In this document: positions 8,775-17,809 of the stretch, one piece after another
Layout of the letters: every line of letters begins with the position of its first letter
How positions within the stretch are numbered: the stretch's first letter is position 1
Origin: Gudongella sp964575895
GTDB lineage: Bacteria > Bacillota > Clostridia > Tissierellales > Tissierellaceae
Length of the DNA stretch: 64,000 nt
Assembly (NCBI GenBank): GCA_964575895.1
Contig: CAZNTE010000013.1
Span: 1-64,000 of the forward strand
Direction of reading: 5' to 3'
Notes under the pieces: generated by a model
What the model saw: only the letters and a program-made list of their open reading frames with translations
Database searches by the model: none
What the model was told of the DNA's origin: nothing
Position numbers and translations under genes: made by a program

Positions 8775-10106
8775 CTATTTTTTTAAATCCTCAATAATAT
8801 CATTTAGCTTCTTTTTAAGCATCTGATCATTTAATATATCATTATTTATTTTCTCACATGCATGAATAACTGTTGTATGATCTCTTCCCCCAAATTCATC
8901 ACCGATCTTAGGTAAGGATAAATCTGTAAGCTCCCTAGTTAAGTACATTGCTATTTGTCTTGGATATGCAATAGCTCTTGTCCTTTTTTTAGAATTAAAT
9001 TCATCCATTCTGATACCAAATTTTTTAGATACTTTATCCTTAATTAAATCAACTGTAATTTCAACGGATTTACTATTGGATATTATATCTTTAAGAGCTT
9101 CTTCAGCTAGTTCAATAGTAATGGATTTATTTGTTAAGGATGAGTATGCTACAACTTTTATTAAAGCTCCTTCTAATTCTCTTATATTTGAATGTATTTT
9201 ATCAGCTATTAGAAGCATAACATCATCAGGTATTTCTAAATTTTCAAGATTAGCTTTCTTCCTTAATATAGCCATCCTGGTTTCCAGATCAGGAGCTTGA
9301 ATATCTGTAGTAAGACCCCATTCAAACCTTGATCTTAATCTATCTTCTAATGTAGGTATGTCTTTTGGTGGTCTATCACTAGATATTATAATTTGTTTAT
9401 TATTTTCATGTAGAGCATTAAAAGTATGGAAGAATTCTTCTTGTGTCCCTTCCTTCCCTGCTATAAACTGTATATCATCAATTAACAATACATCAACATT
9501 TCTATATTTATTCCTAAACTCTTCATTCTTATATTCACGTATAGAATTAATTAGTTCATTCGTAAATTTTTCTGAAGAAACATAAACTACTTTTGCTTCA
9601 GGATTTTCTGATAATATATAGTGTCCAATAGCATGCATAAGATGAGTCTTACCAAGACCAACTCCTCCATATATGAATAAGGGATTATAAGCTTGAGCGG
9701 GTGCTTCTGCCACTGCTAGACTAGCTGCATGAGCAAAATCATTACTTTTACCAGTAACAAAAGTATTAAATGTATACTTTGGATTAAGATGAGACTTTAT
9801 GATAGTTTTTTCATCTACCTTGTTTCTTGTTGCTTGGGTCACATTATTAATCTCTTCCCCTGGAATAACAAATGAAATTTCATAATTTTCTTTAGTTATT
9901 TGCTTAATAGCATTTCTAATGAGATTGATGTACCTACCTTCAAGTATGCCTTTTGTGAAGTCATTTGGTGCTCCAAGAATAACTTTTCCATCTTTTAGGC
10001 TTATGGGTTCTATTGATTTAAGCCATGTATTAAAGCTGACTTCAGTAAGCTCTACCTTAATTAAACTTAATACATTTTCCCATATCTGTTCCAAGTTTGA
10101 GTCCAT
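8775..10106 (-). CDS. dnaA: Chromosomal replication initiator DnaA
   Basis: A 443-aa AAA+ initiator. Domain I (about 1-80) is followed by a short linker. Domain III carries Walker A GGVGLGKTH and Walker B VDVLLIDDIQF plus the sensor region. Domain IV ends with the DNA-binding signature GGRDHTTVIHA. The ATG at 10106 follows AAGGAGGT. DnaA boxes lie on both sides of the gene, so it sits inside its own origin and is probably autoregulated through the upstream cluster. Confidence 0.98.
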   Translation of the reverse strand: MDSNLEQIWENVLSLIKVELTEVSFNTWLKSIEPISLKDGKVILGAPNDFTKGILEGRYINLIRNAIKQITKENYEISFVIPGEEINNVTQATRNKVDEKTIIKSHLNPKYTFNTFVTGKSNDFAHAASLAVAEAPAQAYNPLFIYGGVGLGKTHLMHAIGHYILSENPEAKVVYVSSEKFTNELINSIREYKNEEFRNKYRNVDVLLIDDIQFIAGKEGTQEEFFHTFNALHENNKQIIISSDRPPKDIPTLEDRLRSRFEWGLTTDIQAPDLETRMAILRKKANLENLEIPDDVMLLIADKIHSNIRELEGALIKVVAYSSLTNKSITIELAEEALKDIISNSKSVEITVDLIKDKVSKKFGIRMDEFNSKKRTRAIAYPRQIAMYLTRELTDLSLPKIGDEFGGRDHTTVIHACEKINNDILNDQMLKKKLNDIIEDLKK

Positions 10107-10517
10107 TAAATATACCTCCTTAATAATTAATCAACAGAGTTATCAACAGAAATAAAAAGAAATTAGTTGATTTTTTTAATTGATTTGTAGTATTATTTTG
10201 TGGATTAAAATATCAACTGGTTGTTGATTAATTTAAAAATAATTTACATTTTAAAAAGTTCCACAGTAAAGTTTATGTATAATTGTGGATAAAAAACACT
10301 AATAATTAAGATACTTTAACATCTTTAGGTGTAAAAATTTAAAAGTTATGCACAAACTATCCACAAATTGTGTATAACTTTTATTTATCCACTAACTTTA
10401 CAACTTATCAACATCTCCTTTTATATTAACAGATTAAACAACTATATTCAATAAAATTATCCACAGCATCAACAGCAGAAAAATAAGCCAAATGTGGATT
10501 GTTGTCAATTAAAAATC
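10107..10517. other. oriC, upstream cluster of DnaA boxes
   Basis: This non-coding gap between dnaA and the divergent rpmH is dense in DnaA boxes. Consensus sites are TGTGGATAA 10284-10292, TTATGCACA 10346-10354, TGTGTATAA 10369-10377 and TTATCCACA 10457-10465. One-mismatch sites are TTATCAACA 10140-10148 and 10405-10413, CTATCCACA 10357-10365, TTATCCACT 10385-10393 and TGTGGATTG 10493-10501. I see no gene in it. Confidence 0.88.
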
Positions 10518-10546
10518 TTGACATATACTAGGTGAATACATATAAT
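10518..10546 (+). promoter_or_regulatory. SigA promoter of rpmH
   Basis: TTGACA (10518-10523), a 17-bp spacer and TATAAT (10541-10546) form a perfect consensus housekeeping promoter. It lies 85 bp upstream of rpmH at the edge of oriC and probably drives rpmH-rnpA-yidD-yidC-jag. Confidence 0.92.
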
Positions 10547-10630
10547 TTATAGTAGTGTTTTATGGTTACCTGTAGAAAACTCTATATTTATCATATAGGA
10601 TTACTGCAATTATCGAAGGAGGTGTATTTA

Positions 10631-10765
10631 ATGAAAAGAACTTATCAACCAAAAAATAGACAAAGAAGTAAAGAGCATGGTTTTAGAAAAAGAATGAAAA
10701 CAAGATCTGGAAGAGAAATTTTAAAAGCTAGAAGAAGAAAAGGTAGAAAAAAACTTTCTGCATAA
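10631..10765 (+). CDS. rpmH: 50S ribosomal protein L34
   Basis: A 44-aa, highly basic protein (MKRTYQPKNRQRSKEHGFRK...) that matches bacterial L34 along its whole length. The ATG at 10631 follows GAAGGAGGTG; the longer in-frame reading from 10562 lacks a ribosome-binding site. The rpmH-rnpA pair next to oriC is a classic bacterial arrangement. Confidence 0.98.
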   Translation: MKRTYQPKNRQRSKEHGFRKRMKTRSGREILKARRRKGRKKLSA

Positions 10766-10817
10766 GGCCGCTTGTTAGTGGCCTTTTATTAAAGGCCATT
10801 TTAAGGTGGAATTAAGT

Positions 10818-11159
10818 ATGAAAAAAATTAACAGATTAAGAAAGAATATGGAGTTTAAAAAGGTCTACAAGTCAGGAAAAAACTATTGGAATAGAAACCT
10901 AATTCTTTATGTAAGAAAAAATGGATTGGAAGAGTCTAGGATTGGAATATCCATTACAAAAAAAGTTGGAAATGCTGTGATTAGGAATAAGATTAAGCGT
11001 AGAATCAGAGAAGTAAATAGGGACAACTTAATTAACATAAAGAAAGGGTATGATATTGTGATCATACCTAAAAAAAACGCTGTAGATCTTAGTTTTAAAG
11101 ATTTAGAAAGTGCTGTTAGACACATTTACAAGGTATCCGGTTTATTGGAAAACAGGTGA
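10818..11159 (+). CDS. rnpA: Ribonuclease P protein component
   Basis: A 113-aa basic protein subunit of RNase P, which assists the catalytic RNA in removing 5' leaders from pre-tRNAs. The RNR motif region (GNAVIRNKIKRRIRE) is clear, as is the N-terminal substrate-binding cleft. The ATG at 10818 is chosen over the GTG at 10806, which is part of the ribosome-binding site AAGGTGG. Its TGA overlaps the ribosome-binding region of yidD. Confidence 0.96.
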   Translation: MKKINRLRKNMEFKKVYKSGKNYWNRNLILYVRKNGLEESRIGISITKKVGNAVIRNKIKRRIREVNRDNLINIKKGYDIVIIPKKNAVDLSFKDLESAVRHIYKVSGLLENR

Positions 11160-11164
11160 TTATT

Positions 11165-11380
11165 ATGACTAGGATAGCTATATTAGTAATTAAATTCTAC
11201 CAAAGATATATTTCTAAATATATTCTTACTGGGAATAACTGCAGATTTTATCCTACATGTTCAGAGTATGGCTTACAGGCATACTCTAAATACGGATTTT
11301 TAAAAGGAACATATCTTACTACTAAAAGAGTATTAAGATGTAATCCTTTTCATGAGGGAGGATATGATCCGCTAAAATGA
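11165..11380 (+). CDS. yidD: Membrane protein insertion efficiency factor YidD
   Basis: A 71-aa YidD/UPF0161 protein. The invariant cysteine motifs CRFYPTCSEYG and CNPFHEGGYDP are present, after an amphipathic N-terminal helix (IAILVIKFYQRYIS). It acts at the inner face of the membrane near YidC. The ATG at 11165 is preceded by AGGTGAT, which overlaps the rnpA stop. The gene lies between rnpA and yidC as in most bacteria. Confidence 0.94.
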   Translation: MTRIAILVIKFYQRYISKYILTGNNCRFYPTCSEYGLQAYSKYGFLKGTYLTTKRVLRCNPFHEGGYDPLK

Positions 11381-11394
11381 TGGGAGGTTAACAA

Positions 11395-12111
11395 ATGACT
11401 GGATTTCTAGGAAATATACTAGGATCGTTGTTAAAATTAGTATATGATGTGGTATCATCTGTTATGGGTAGTGAACCATCATCTATTTCTTTTTATGCAA
11501 TAGCAATAATACTTACTACTATAGTGTTTAAACTTATGTTATTGCCAATTAACATTAAACAAACGAGATCAACTCGTAAAATGAGTGAAATACAACCACT
11601 TATGAAAGAAATACAAACTAAGTATAAGAAAGACCCACAGACAATGCAGATAAAAATGCAAGAGTTGTATAAGGAACATAAGTACAATCCAGCCTCAGGT
11701 TGTTTAATACTATTAGTACAGTTACCAATTATATTTGCGTTTTTTGCTGTATTTAGAAACCCAGCACAATATGCATTTACAGAACCAGGACTATATGAAA
11801 GTATGGCAAAGAACTTCTTATGGATAGCGAATCTTGAGAATCCTGATCCTTTTGTATGGGGATTACCAATGCTTTCAGCTTTAACAACATTCATTCAGAG
11901 TAAGACAATGGTATCTGCCAGTGCAGGTGGAGACGCTGCTGCTCAATCAACTCAGAAAATGATGAATTATATGTTACCTGTAATGATTTTTATGGCAGCT
12001 AGAGGATTTGCAGCAGGATTAGCCTTATATTGGGTTGTAGGTAACTTCTTTACGATAGTACAACAGATGGTATCTAATAGGTCGGTTTTAAAGATTAAGG
12101 GGGCAAAATAG
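11395..12111 (+). CDS. yidC: Membrane protein insertase YidC/OxaA
   Basis: A 238-aa Gram-positive YidC without the large periplasmic domain. It has about five membrane segments with the conserved QTRSTRKMSEIQPLMKEIQ coiled-coil loop between TM1 and TM2 and the TM2 segment ASGCLILLVQLPIIFAFFA. It inserts membrane proteins alone or with SecYEG. It lies 15 bp after yidD and just before jag, so the insertion genes form one operon. No N-terminal lipoprotein signal is visible, unlike B. subtilis SpoIIIJ. Confidence 0.95.
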   Translation: MTGFLGNILGSLLKLVYDVVSSVMGSEPSSISFYAIAIILTTIVFKLMLLPINIKQTRSTRKMSEIQPLMKEIQTKYKKDPQTMQIKMQELYKEHKYNPASGCLILLVQLPIIFAFFAVFRNPAQYAFTEPGLYESMAKNFLWIANLENPDPFVWGLPMLSALTTFIQSKTMVSASAGGDAAAQSTQKMMNYMLPVMIFMAARGFAAGLALYWVVGNFFTIVQQMVSNRSVLKIKGAK

Positions 12112-12113
12112 TT

Positions 12114-12740
12114 ATGAAATTTGTTGTTAAAACCTCTAAAACCGTTGATGATGCAATAAAAGAAGCCTTAGAAGAATTAAATGTAACTAGAGATGAAGTT
12201 GAAGTAGAAGTCATCGAGGAAGCTTCCAAAGGTCTTTTTGGAATATTAGGAACTAAAGAAGCTAAAGTTAAAGTTACATTAATAAATGACCCTGAAGAAA
12301 AAGCGGATAAATTTCTAGACGGAATTCTAAGGGGAATGGGTATAGTTGCACTTCACGATATTAAGTTAGAAAACGATATGTTATATATTGATATAAACAG
12401 TATCTCTTCTACAGATATGGGAATACTTATTGGGAAAAGAGGTAATACTCTTGACTCAATACAATATCTATTAAGCTTAGCAATAAATAAAGATAGAGAA
12501 AAATATCTAAAGGTTGTCTTAGATTCTGAAGGATATAGACAAAAAAGAGAAGAAACTTTAGTTAAACTGGCTAAGAAAATGGCTGAAAAAGCAACTTATT
12601 CTAAAAGACCAGTTAAACTAGAACCTATGAATCCTTATGAGAGAAGAATAATTCACTCAGCATTGCAGAATTTTAATGGAGTCAATACTTACAGTGAAGG
12701 AAATGAACCTTACAGAAGAGTAGTTATAGTATCCAAGTAG
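12114..12740 (+). CDS. jag: RNA-binding protein KhpB/Jag
   Basis: A 208-aa protein with a Jag-N domain (about 1-50, ending in EEASKGLFGILGTKEAKVKV), a KH domain (about 78-150, with GILIGKRGNTLDSIQYLL) and a C-terminal R3H domain (RRIIHSALQ...YRRVVI). The family is an RNA chaperone linked to cell elongation and, in Bacillus, to SpoIIIJ. It starts 2 bp after yidC and ends the operon at the terminator downstream. Confidence 0.95.
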   Translation: MKFVVKTSKTVDDAIKEALEELNVTRDEVEVEVIEEASKGLFGILGTKEAKVKVTLINDPEEKADKFLDGILRGMGIVALHDIKLENDMLYIDINSISSTDMGILIGKRGNTLDSIQYLLSLAINKDREKYLKVVLDSEGYRQKREETLVKLAKKMAEKATYSKRPVKLEPMNPYERRIIHSALQNFNGVNTYSEGNEPYRRVVIVSK

Positions 12741-12742
12741 AT

Positions 12743-12770
12743 AAGAGCCCGAATGGGCTTTTATTTTTTT
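12743..12770 (+). terminator. Terminator after jag
   Basis: AAGAGCCC-GAAT-GGGCTTTT forms an 8-bp stem with one G-U pair, followed by ATTTTTTT. It is a clear intrinsic terminator closing the rpmH-jag operon. Confidence 0.9.
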
Positions 12771-12804
12771 ACGACTACCCTTCCCCACTTATCTTTTATA
12801 TAGT

Positions 12805-12832
12805 TTGACATGGGAGCATATTAATGTAAAAT
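12805..12832 (+). promoter_or_regulatory. Promoter of mnmE-mnmG-rsmG
   Basis: TTGACA (12805-12810), a 16-bp spacer and TAAAAT (12827-12832), about 40 bp upstream of mnmE. The -35 is consensus and the -10 has one mismatch. Confidence 0.75.
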
Positions 12833-12872
12833 TAATTTAACAGGTAGTAATGAATTTAGAAGAGGTGATTAT

Positions 12873-14249
12873 ATGTCAGCTACAATAGCTGCTATATCGA
12901 CTGCAATTGGAGAGTCAGGAATAGGTATTGTTAGAATGAGTGGGAAAGATGCCATTCTAATTGGTAAGAATATATTTAAATCTATTAAGGATAAAGAGAT
13001 AGACCAAGATGATAATAGAAAATTATTATATGGTCACATAGTAGATGATGATAATAAAGTAATAGATGAGGTTTTAATTGCGTTTATGGTTGAACCTTAT
13101 ACCTATACAAGAGAAAACATGGTAGAAATATATTGTCATGGTGGAATAATTCCAGTTAAAAAAATTCTTGAGTTAATCTTAAGTAAAGGAGCTAAATTAG
13201 CAGAGCCAGGTGAGTTTACCAAAAGAGCTTTTTTAAATGGAAGACTTGATTTATCTCAAGCAGAGGCTGTAATAGATATAATAAAAGCAAAGACTGAAGT
13301 TAGTTATGATGTTTCATTGAATCAGTTAGAAGGGAGCTTAAGTAGAGAGGTTGAGTCAATTAGAGGTATATTACTTCAAATGATAGCTCACATTGAGGTT
13401 TCCATTGATTTTCCAGAAGATGATATAGAGGAAGTTACCTATGAAGAATTGGAAGAAAATGGAAATAAAGTTCTAAATAGAATAGAATCTCTTCTTAATA
13501 CTGCACAAAGGGGTAAAATCCTAAGAGATGGCTTAAATACAGTAATATTAGGAAAACCAAATGTTGGAAAATCATCTCTTCTGAATGCGGTACTAAGAGA
13601 AAACAGGGCTATTGTAACTGATATTCCAGGCACAACAAGGGATGTTATAGAAGAATACATTAATATTGATGGAATTCCTCTTAAGATAATTGATACTGCT
13701 GGAATAAGAGAAACTAACGATTTAGTTGAAAAAATTGGTGTTGACAGGGCTAAAGACAGTCTTAAAAACGCTGATTTGATCATAGCAATATTTGATATAT
13801 CAAGAGACTTATCAGAAGAAGACTACCACATAATAGACTTGATTAAGGATAAGAAGACTATAGTATTACTGAACAAGACGGATTTACCAAATAAATATGA
13901 TGAAAATCACTTTAGAGATTATTTTAAGGAGATAGAGATTATTTATACATCAATGACAGAGGGTGTAGGAATAGAAGAATTGGAAAATAGCATTAGGAAC
14001 ATGTTTTATCAAGGAGACATTAAGGTTGACTCAACTATGATTATTAACAATTTAAGACATAAAAATCAGCTGGAACTATCAAAATCAAATATTGATAGTG
14101 TATTAGATGATCTTAAGAATAGAGTACCATTGGATTGCTTAGAAGTGGACTTAAAAAATTGTTGGGAGAATCTTGGTGAAATTACAGGAGAAAGTATTAC
14201 AGAAGATATTTTAGATAAGATCTTTAAGGAATTTTGTATAGGAAAATAG
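12873..14249 (+). CDS. mnmE: tRNA uridine-5-carboxymethylaminomethyl modification GTPase MnmE
   Basis: A 458-aa GTPase that works with MnmG to place (carboxymethyl)aminomethyl groups on wobble U34. It has an N-terminal folate-binding domain (about 1-120) and a helical domain. The inserted G domain has G1 GKPNVGKSSLLNA, G2/G3 DIPGTTRD and DTAGI, and G4 NKTD. The essential C-terminal Cys is in the FCIGK end. GAGGTG precedes the ATG. mnmG follows after 22 bp. Confidence 0.97.
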   Translation: MSATIAAISTAIGESGIGIVRMSGKDAILIGKNIFKSIKDKEIDQDDNRKLLYGHIVDDDNKVIDEVLIAFMVEPYTYTRENMVEIYCHGGIIPVKKILELILSKGAKLAEPGEFTKRAFLNGRLDLSQAEAVIDIIKAKTEVSYDVSLNQLEGSLSREVESIRGILLQMIAHIEVSIDFPEDDIEEVTYEELEENGNKVLNRIESLLNTAQRGKILRDGLNTVILGKPNVGKSSLLNAVLRENRAIVTDIPGTTRDVIEEYINIDGIPLKIIDTAGIRETNDLVEKIGVDRAKDSLKNADLIIAIFDISRDLSEEDYHIIDLIKDKKTIVLLNKTDLPNKYDENHFRDYFKEIEIIYTSMTEGVGIEELENSIRNMFYQGDIKVDSTMIINNLRHKNQLELSKSNIDSVLDDLKNRVPLDCLEVDLKNCWENLGEITGESITEDILDKIFKEFCIGK

Positions 14250-14271
14250 TGATTTATGAAAGGTGAACCAT

Positions 14272-16182
14272 ATGATAGAAACTAAAACATATAATGGTGG
14301 AGACTTTGATCTTGCAGTTATAGGAGCAGGTCACGCAGGAGTTGAGGCTGCTTTAGCAGCTAGTAGAATGGGCTTAAAAACCATAATGCTAACTATTAGT
14401 TTAGATGGCATTGTTGCATTGTCATGCAATCCTAATATTGGAGGTACAGGGAAAGGTCATTTAGTTAGAGAAATTGATGCTCTTGGAGGAGAAATGGCTG
14501 TTAATATAGATAAGTCATTCATTCAGAGCAGAATGTTGAATATATCTAAAGGTCCTGCTGTACATTCTTTAAGAGTGCAGGCTGATAAAAAGTCATACCA
14601 CATAGAAATGAAGAAAATAATTGAAGATGAGAAGAATTTAACCTTAAGACAAGGAGAAGTTATTAGCATACTCATAGAAGATAATAAGATAAAGGGAGTA
14701 TTAACAAGGACTGGAGCTATTTATAGTAGTAAGGCTGTGGTAGTAGCAACAGGAACTTATCTTGGAGGAATGGTATATATTGGCGAAGTGAGTTATCAAT
14801 CTGGACCAGATGGTATGTTTCCTTCCCTTCTTCTATCAGAATCTTTGAAGGAACAGGGATTCAATCTTAGGAAAATGAAGACTGGGACACCAGCTAGAGT
14901 CCATAAAGACTCAATAGACTACAGTGTAATGGAGATCCAGCCAGGCGATGATGAGGTAGTGCCATTTTCGTTCTTAAATATGAATAAGGAATTCAAAGTT
15001 GATCAGGTTCCATGTTATTTAACATATACCACAGTGGAAACCCACGATATTATAAGGGCAAATTTGGACAGATCTCCAATGTTTGCTGGATATATTGAAG
15101 GAGTAGGCCCTAGATATTGTCCATCAATTGAAGATAAGGTAGTAAGATTTGCAGACAGGGATAAACATCAGGTATTTATAGAGCCAGAGGGTCTAACTAC
15201 TAAGGAAATGTATGTTCAAGGTGTAAGTTCTTCATTACCTGAAGAAGTTCAGATTGAAATGTATAGAAAGATTAAAGGGTTGGAAAATGTTCAATTTATG
15301 AGGAGTGCATATGCAATTGAATATGATTCAATCGATCCAACTATACTAAAGAGATCTCTTGAACATAAGCATATTTCTAATCTATTCTTTGCTGGACAGA
15401 TAAATGGATCATCAGGTTACGAAGAGGCTGCTGCACAGGGATTAATTGCAGGAATTAATGCAGCACAAAACATACTGGGCAAAGATCCTTTTGTTCTGGA
15501 TAGGTCGGAAGCTTATATAGGTGTTTTAATAGACGACTTAGTTACTAAAGGAACTGATGAGCCCTATAGAATGATGACTTCAAGAGCTGAATATAGACTT
15601 ACCTTAAGGCAAGATAATGCAGATTTAAGATTAACTAAAAAAGGATACGAATTAGGTTTGGTGACTGAAGAAAGATATAGATTGACTATTGAAAAAGAAA
15701 AATTGATCAATGATGAACTTCTAAGACTACAAAAGATTATTTTAACACCAACAGAGGAAATCAATGGGAAACTATCAGCCTTAAATTCTGTTCCCTTAAA
15801 AACTGCAATAAGCCTTTATGACTTGATTAGAAGACCTGAGATAACTTATGATTTCACAGATGTTTTTGATGATATGAGGCCTATTCTGAATAAAGAAATA
15901 AGACTTCAGGTTGAAACCCACATTAAATATGAGGGTTATATTAAGAAGCAAATGCAACAGATAGAACAATTTAAAAAACTTGAAAATAAAATACTACCAG
16001 AGGATATTTTTTATAAAAATGTAAGGGGACTAAGTAATGAAGCTGTACAGAAACTAACCAAAATACAGCCAGATTCCATAGGTCAAGCTTCCAGGATATC
16101 AGGAGTATCCCCATCAGATATAAATGTATTACTTATCCATCTTGAACAGAGAAGAAGGAGGGATAATAATGGAAATGAATAG
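14272..16182 (+). CDS. mnmG: tRNA uridine modification enzyme MnmG (GidA)
   Basis: A 636-aa FAD-dependent partner of MnmE. The N-terminal Rossmann motif is AVIGAGHAGVEAA; SCNPNIGGTGKGHLVREIDALGG and the GSSGYEEAAAQG segment are family signatures, shown here only in part. A C-terminal helical domain contacts MnmE and tRNA. The ATG at 14272 is taken as start because AAGGTG precedes it; a GTG at 14263 is part of that site. The 3' end overlaps rsmG by 14 bp. Confidence 0.97.
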   Translation: MIETKTYNGGDFDLAVIGAGHAGVEAALAASRMGLKTIMLTISLDGIVALSCNPNIGGTGKGHLVREIDALGGEMAVNIDKSFIQSRMLNISKGPAVHSLRVQADKKSYHIEMKKIIEDEKNLTLRQGEVISILIEDNKIKGVLTRTGAIYSSKAVVVATGTYLGGMVYIGEVSYQSGPDGMFPSLLLSESLKEQGFNLRKMKTGTPARVHKDSIDYSVMEIQPGDDEVVPFSFLNMNKEFKVDQVPCYLTYTTVETHDIIRANLDRSPMFAGYIEGVGPRYCPSIEDKVVRFADRDKHQVFIEPEGLTTKEMYVQGVSSSLPEEVQIEMYRKIKGLENVQFMRSAYAIEYDSIDPTILKRSLEHKHISNLFFAGQINGSSGYEEAAAQGLIAGINAAQNILGKDPFVLDRSEAYIGVLIDDLVTKGTDEPYRMMTSRAEYRLTLRQDNADLRLTKKGYELGLVTEERYRLTIEKEKLINDELLRLQKIILTPTEEINGKLSALNSVPLKTAISLYDLIRRPEITYDFTDVFDDMRPILNKEIRLQVETHIKYEGYIKKQMQQIEQFKKLENKILPEDIFYKNVRGLSNEAVQKLTKIQPDSIGQASRISGVSPSDINVLLIHLEQRRRRDNNGNE

Positions 16183-16888
16183 TTTGTTAGAATCTGCTTC
16201 TAAGTGTATGGGAATAGATTTAAATCAAGATATGGTAGAAGAATTTAGTAAATATAAGGCAATGCTTAAAGAATGGAATGAAAAGATAAATATTACTAGC
16301 ATAACAGAGGATGATGAAATAGACCTAAAACACTTTGCAGATAGCCTGAGTATTTTAAAATCAGGGCAGTTTAACGGAAATAAAAAAGTTATTGATGTAG
16401 GCACTGGAGGAGGATTCCCGGGATTGCCACTTAAGATATATAATAAGGATCTAGATGTTACATTGCTAGACAGTTTAAACAAGCGAATTATATTTCTAAA
16501 CGAAGTTATTGAAGAACTAAAAATGGATAGGATAACACCTTTACATGGCAGAGCAGAAGAGCTGGGAATAAAATCTGAGTTTAGAGAGCAATTTGATGTT
16601 TGCGTATCAAGAGCAGTGGCATCATTAGATACATTGAGTGAATACTGTATTCCATTTGTGAAGGTAGGCGGATACTTCATATCCATGAAAGGGCCACAGG
16701 TTGAAGAAGAGGTTAATTTAAGTTCTAAGGCTATAGATGTTCTAGGATGTAAGGTTGAAGATGTAATATATGTGACATTACCAGGTACTGATATTACTCA
16801 CTCACTCATAGTCATTAAGAAAGAAAGAAATACTCCAAAAAAGTATCCGAGAGGTGGAGGAAAACCTAAAAAAACACCTATTAAATAG
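16169..16888 (+). CDS. rsmG: 16S rRNA (guanine527-N7) methyltransferase RsmG
   Basis: A 239-aa SAM-dependent class I methyltransferase that modifies G527 of 16S rRNA. The SAM-binding loop is DVGTGGGFPGLPL (about 74-86), with the later SRAVASL motif. The ATG at 16169 follows GAAGGAGGGA and lies within the end of mnmG. In B. subtilis rsmG is followed by noc; here it is followed directly by a parS site and parA. Confidence 0.96.
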   Translation: MEMNSLLESASKCMGIDLNQDMVEEFSKYKAMLKEWNEKINITSITEDDEIDLKHFADSLSILKSGQFNGNKKVIDVGTGGGFPGLPLKIYNKDLDVTLLDSLNKRIIFLNEVIEELKMDRITPLHGRAEELGIKSEFREQFDVCVSRAVASLDTLSEYCIPFVKVGGYFISMKGPQVEEEVNLSSKAIDVLGCKVEDVIYVTLPGTDITHSLIVIKKERNTPKKYPRGGGKPKKTPIK

Positions 16889-16923
16889 TTTGAAACCATT
16901 GAAATCACTATCATAAGAGCAAA

Positions 16924-16939
16924 TGTTCCACGTGAAACA
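16924..16939 (+). promoter_or_regulatory. parS centromere site 1
   Basis: TGTTCCACGTGAAACA is identical to the 16-bp B. subtilis parS sequence bound by ParB/Spo0J. It lies in the rsmG-parA gap. An overlapping dyad (AATGTTC at 16950 with GAACATT at 16961, followed by T-rich DNA) could also end rsmG transcription. Confidence 0.95.
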
Positions 16940-16949
16940 TTTTTTATTA

Positions 16950-16976
16950 ATGTTCGCTTGGAACATTTTTGTTTTT
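16950..16976 (+). terminator. Possible rsmG terminator beside parS
   Basis: AATGTTC-GCTTG-GAACATT (7-bp stem, 5-nt loop) is followed by TTTGTTTTTT. It looks like an intrinsic terminator, although its arms also resemble a degenerate parS half-site pair (TGTTC...GAACA). Confidence 0.5.
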
Positions 16977-17027
16977 TATTCTATTTTATATGTTATTATA
17001 TTATTAAGAATGAGAAAGGGTGTTTTT

Positions 17028-17792
17028 ATGGGTAAGATTATTTCAATATTTAATCAAAAAGGTGGGGTTGGCAAAACTACAACCTGTATCAATCTATCTG
17101 CAGGCGTGGGAAAAAAGGGTAAAAAAGTCCTTTTGGTTGATATAGATCCTCAAGGCAATTCATCTAGTGGATTAGGAATAAATAAAAGCGAAGTAGAGGT
17201 ACTTCTTTATGACATAATAACGGAAGATATAAATATTTATGATGGTATTTATGAAACTTCTGCAGAAAATGTAAGTATAATACCTTCTAATAATAATCTA
17301 GCAGGTTTAGAGATAGAATTAGCGAAGGGTGGGAATTGGGAGGATACAATTAAGAATACCCTTGAAAAAGTAAGAGATGAGTTTGATTATATATTTATTG
17401 ACTGCCCGCCTTCTCTAGGAATACTTAGTGTAATGGGTTTAATAGCATCTGATAGCGTCATAATACCTATTCAGTGCGAATACTATGCTCTAGAGGGTGT
17501 TGTCCAATTGGTTGAAACCATGAACTTAGTTAAAGATAATTACAATCCTAAGCTAGAGATTGAGGGCGTTGTTCTTAGTATGTTTGATGGCAGAACAAAT
17601 CTTTCTATACAAGTGGTTGAAGAAGTTAAGAAGGCTTTTAAAAGCAAAGTATATAGTAGCATAATACCAAGAAATGTTAGATTAGCTGAAGCTCCATCAT
17701 ATGGGTTGTCCATATTGGATTACGAAGAAAAATCAAAAGGTGCTGAATCATATATGGAATTAGCGGAGGAATTTCTATACTTACAAGATTGA
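17028..17792 (+). CDS. parA: Chromosome partitioning ATPase ParA/Soj
   Basis: A 254-aa deviant Walker-A ATPase. KGGVGKTT (about 11-18) is the P-loop with the signature lysine; DIDPQGNSSSG and the DCPPSLG segment are the other family motifs. With ParB and parS it segregates origins and in Bacillus also regulates DnaA. The ATG at 17028 (MGKIISIFNQ) follows GAAAGGGTG. A longer in-frame reading from 16923 would translate the parS site itself and is rejected. Confidence 0.96.
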   Translation: MGKIISIFNQKGGVGKTTTCINLSAGVGKKGKKVLLVDIDPQGNSSSGLGINKSEVEVLLYDIITEDINIYDGIYETSAENVSIIPSNNNLAGLEIELAKGGNWEDTIKNTLEKVRDEFDYIFIDCPPSLGILSVMGLIASDSVIIPIQCEYYALEGVVQLVETMNLVKDNYNPKLEIEGVVLSMFDGRTNLSIQVVEEVKKAFKSKVYSSIIPRNVRLAEAPSYGLSILDYEEKSKGAESYMELAEEFLYLQD

Positions 17793-17809
17793 TGAAAGGA
17801 AGTGGTTAA

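Noticed and set aside
16923..17027. Longer ParA N-terminus reading through the parS site
   Set aside because: The extension translates parS and AT-rich spacer DNA, lacks a ribosome-binding site and is absent from the ParA family.
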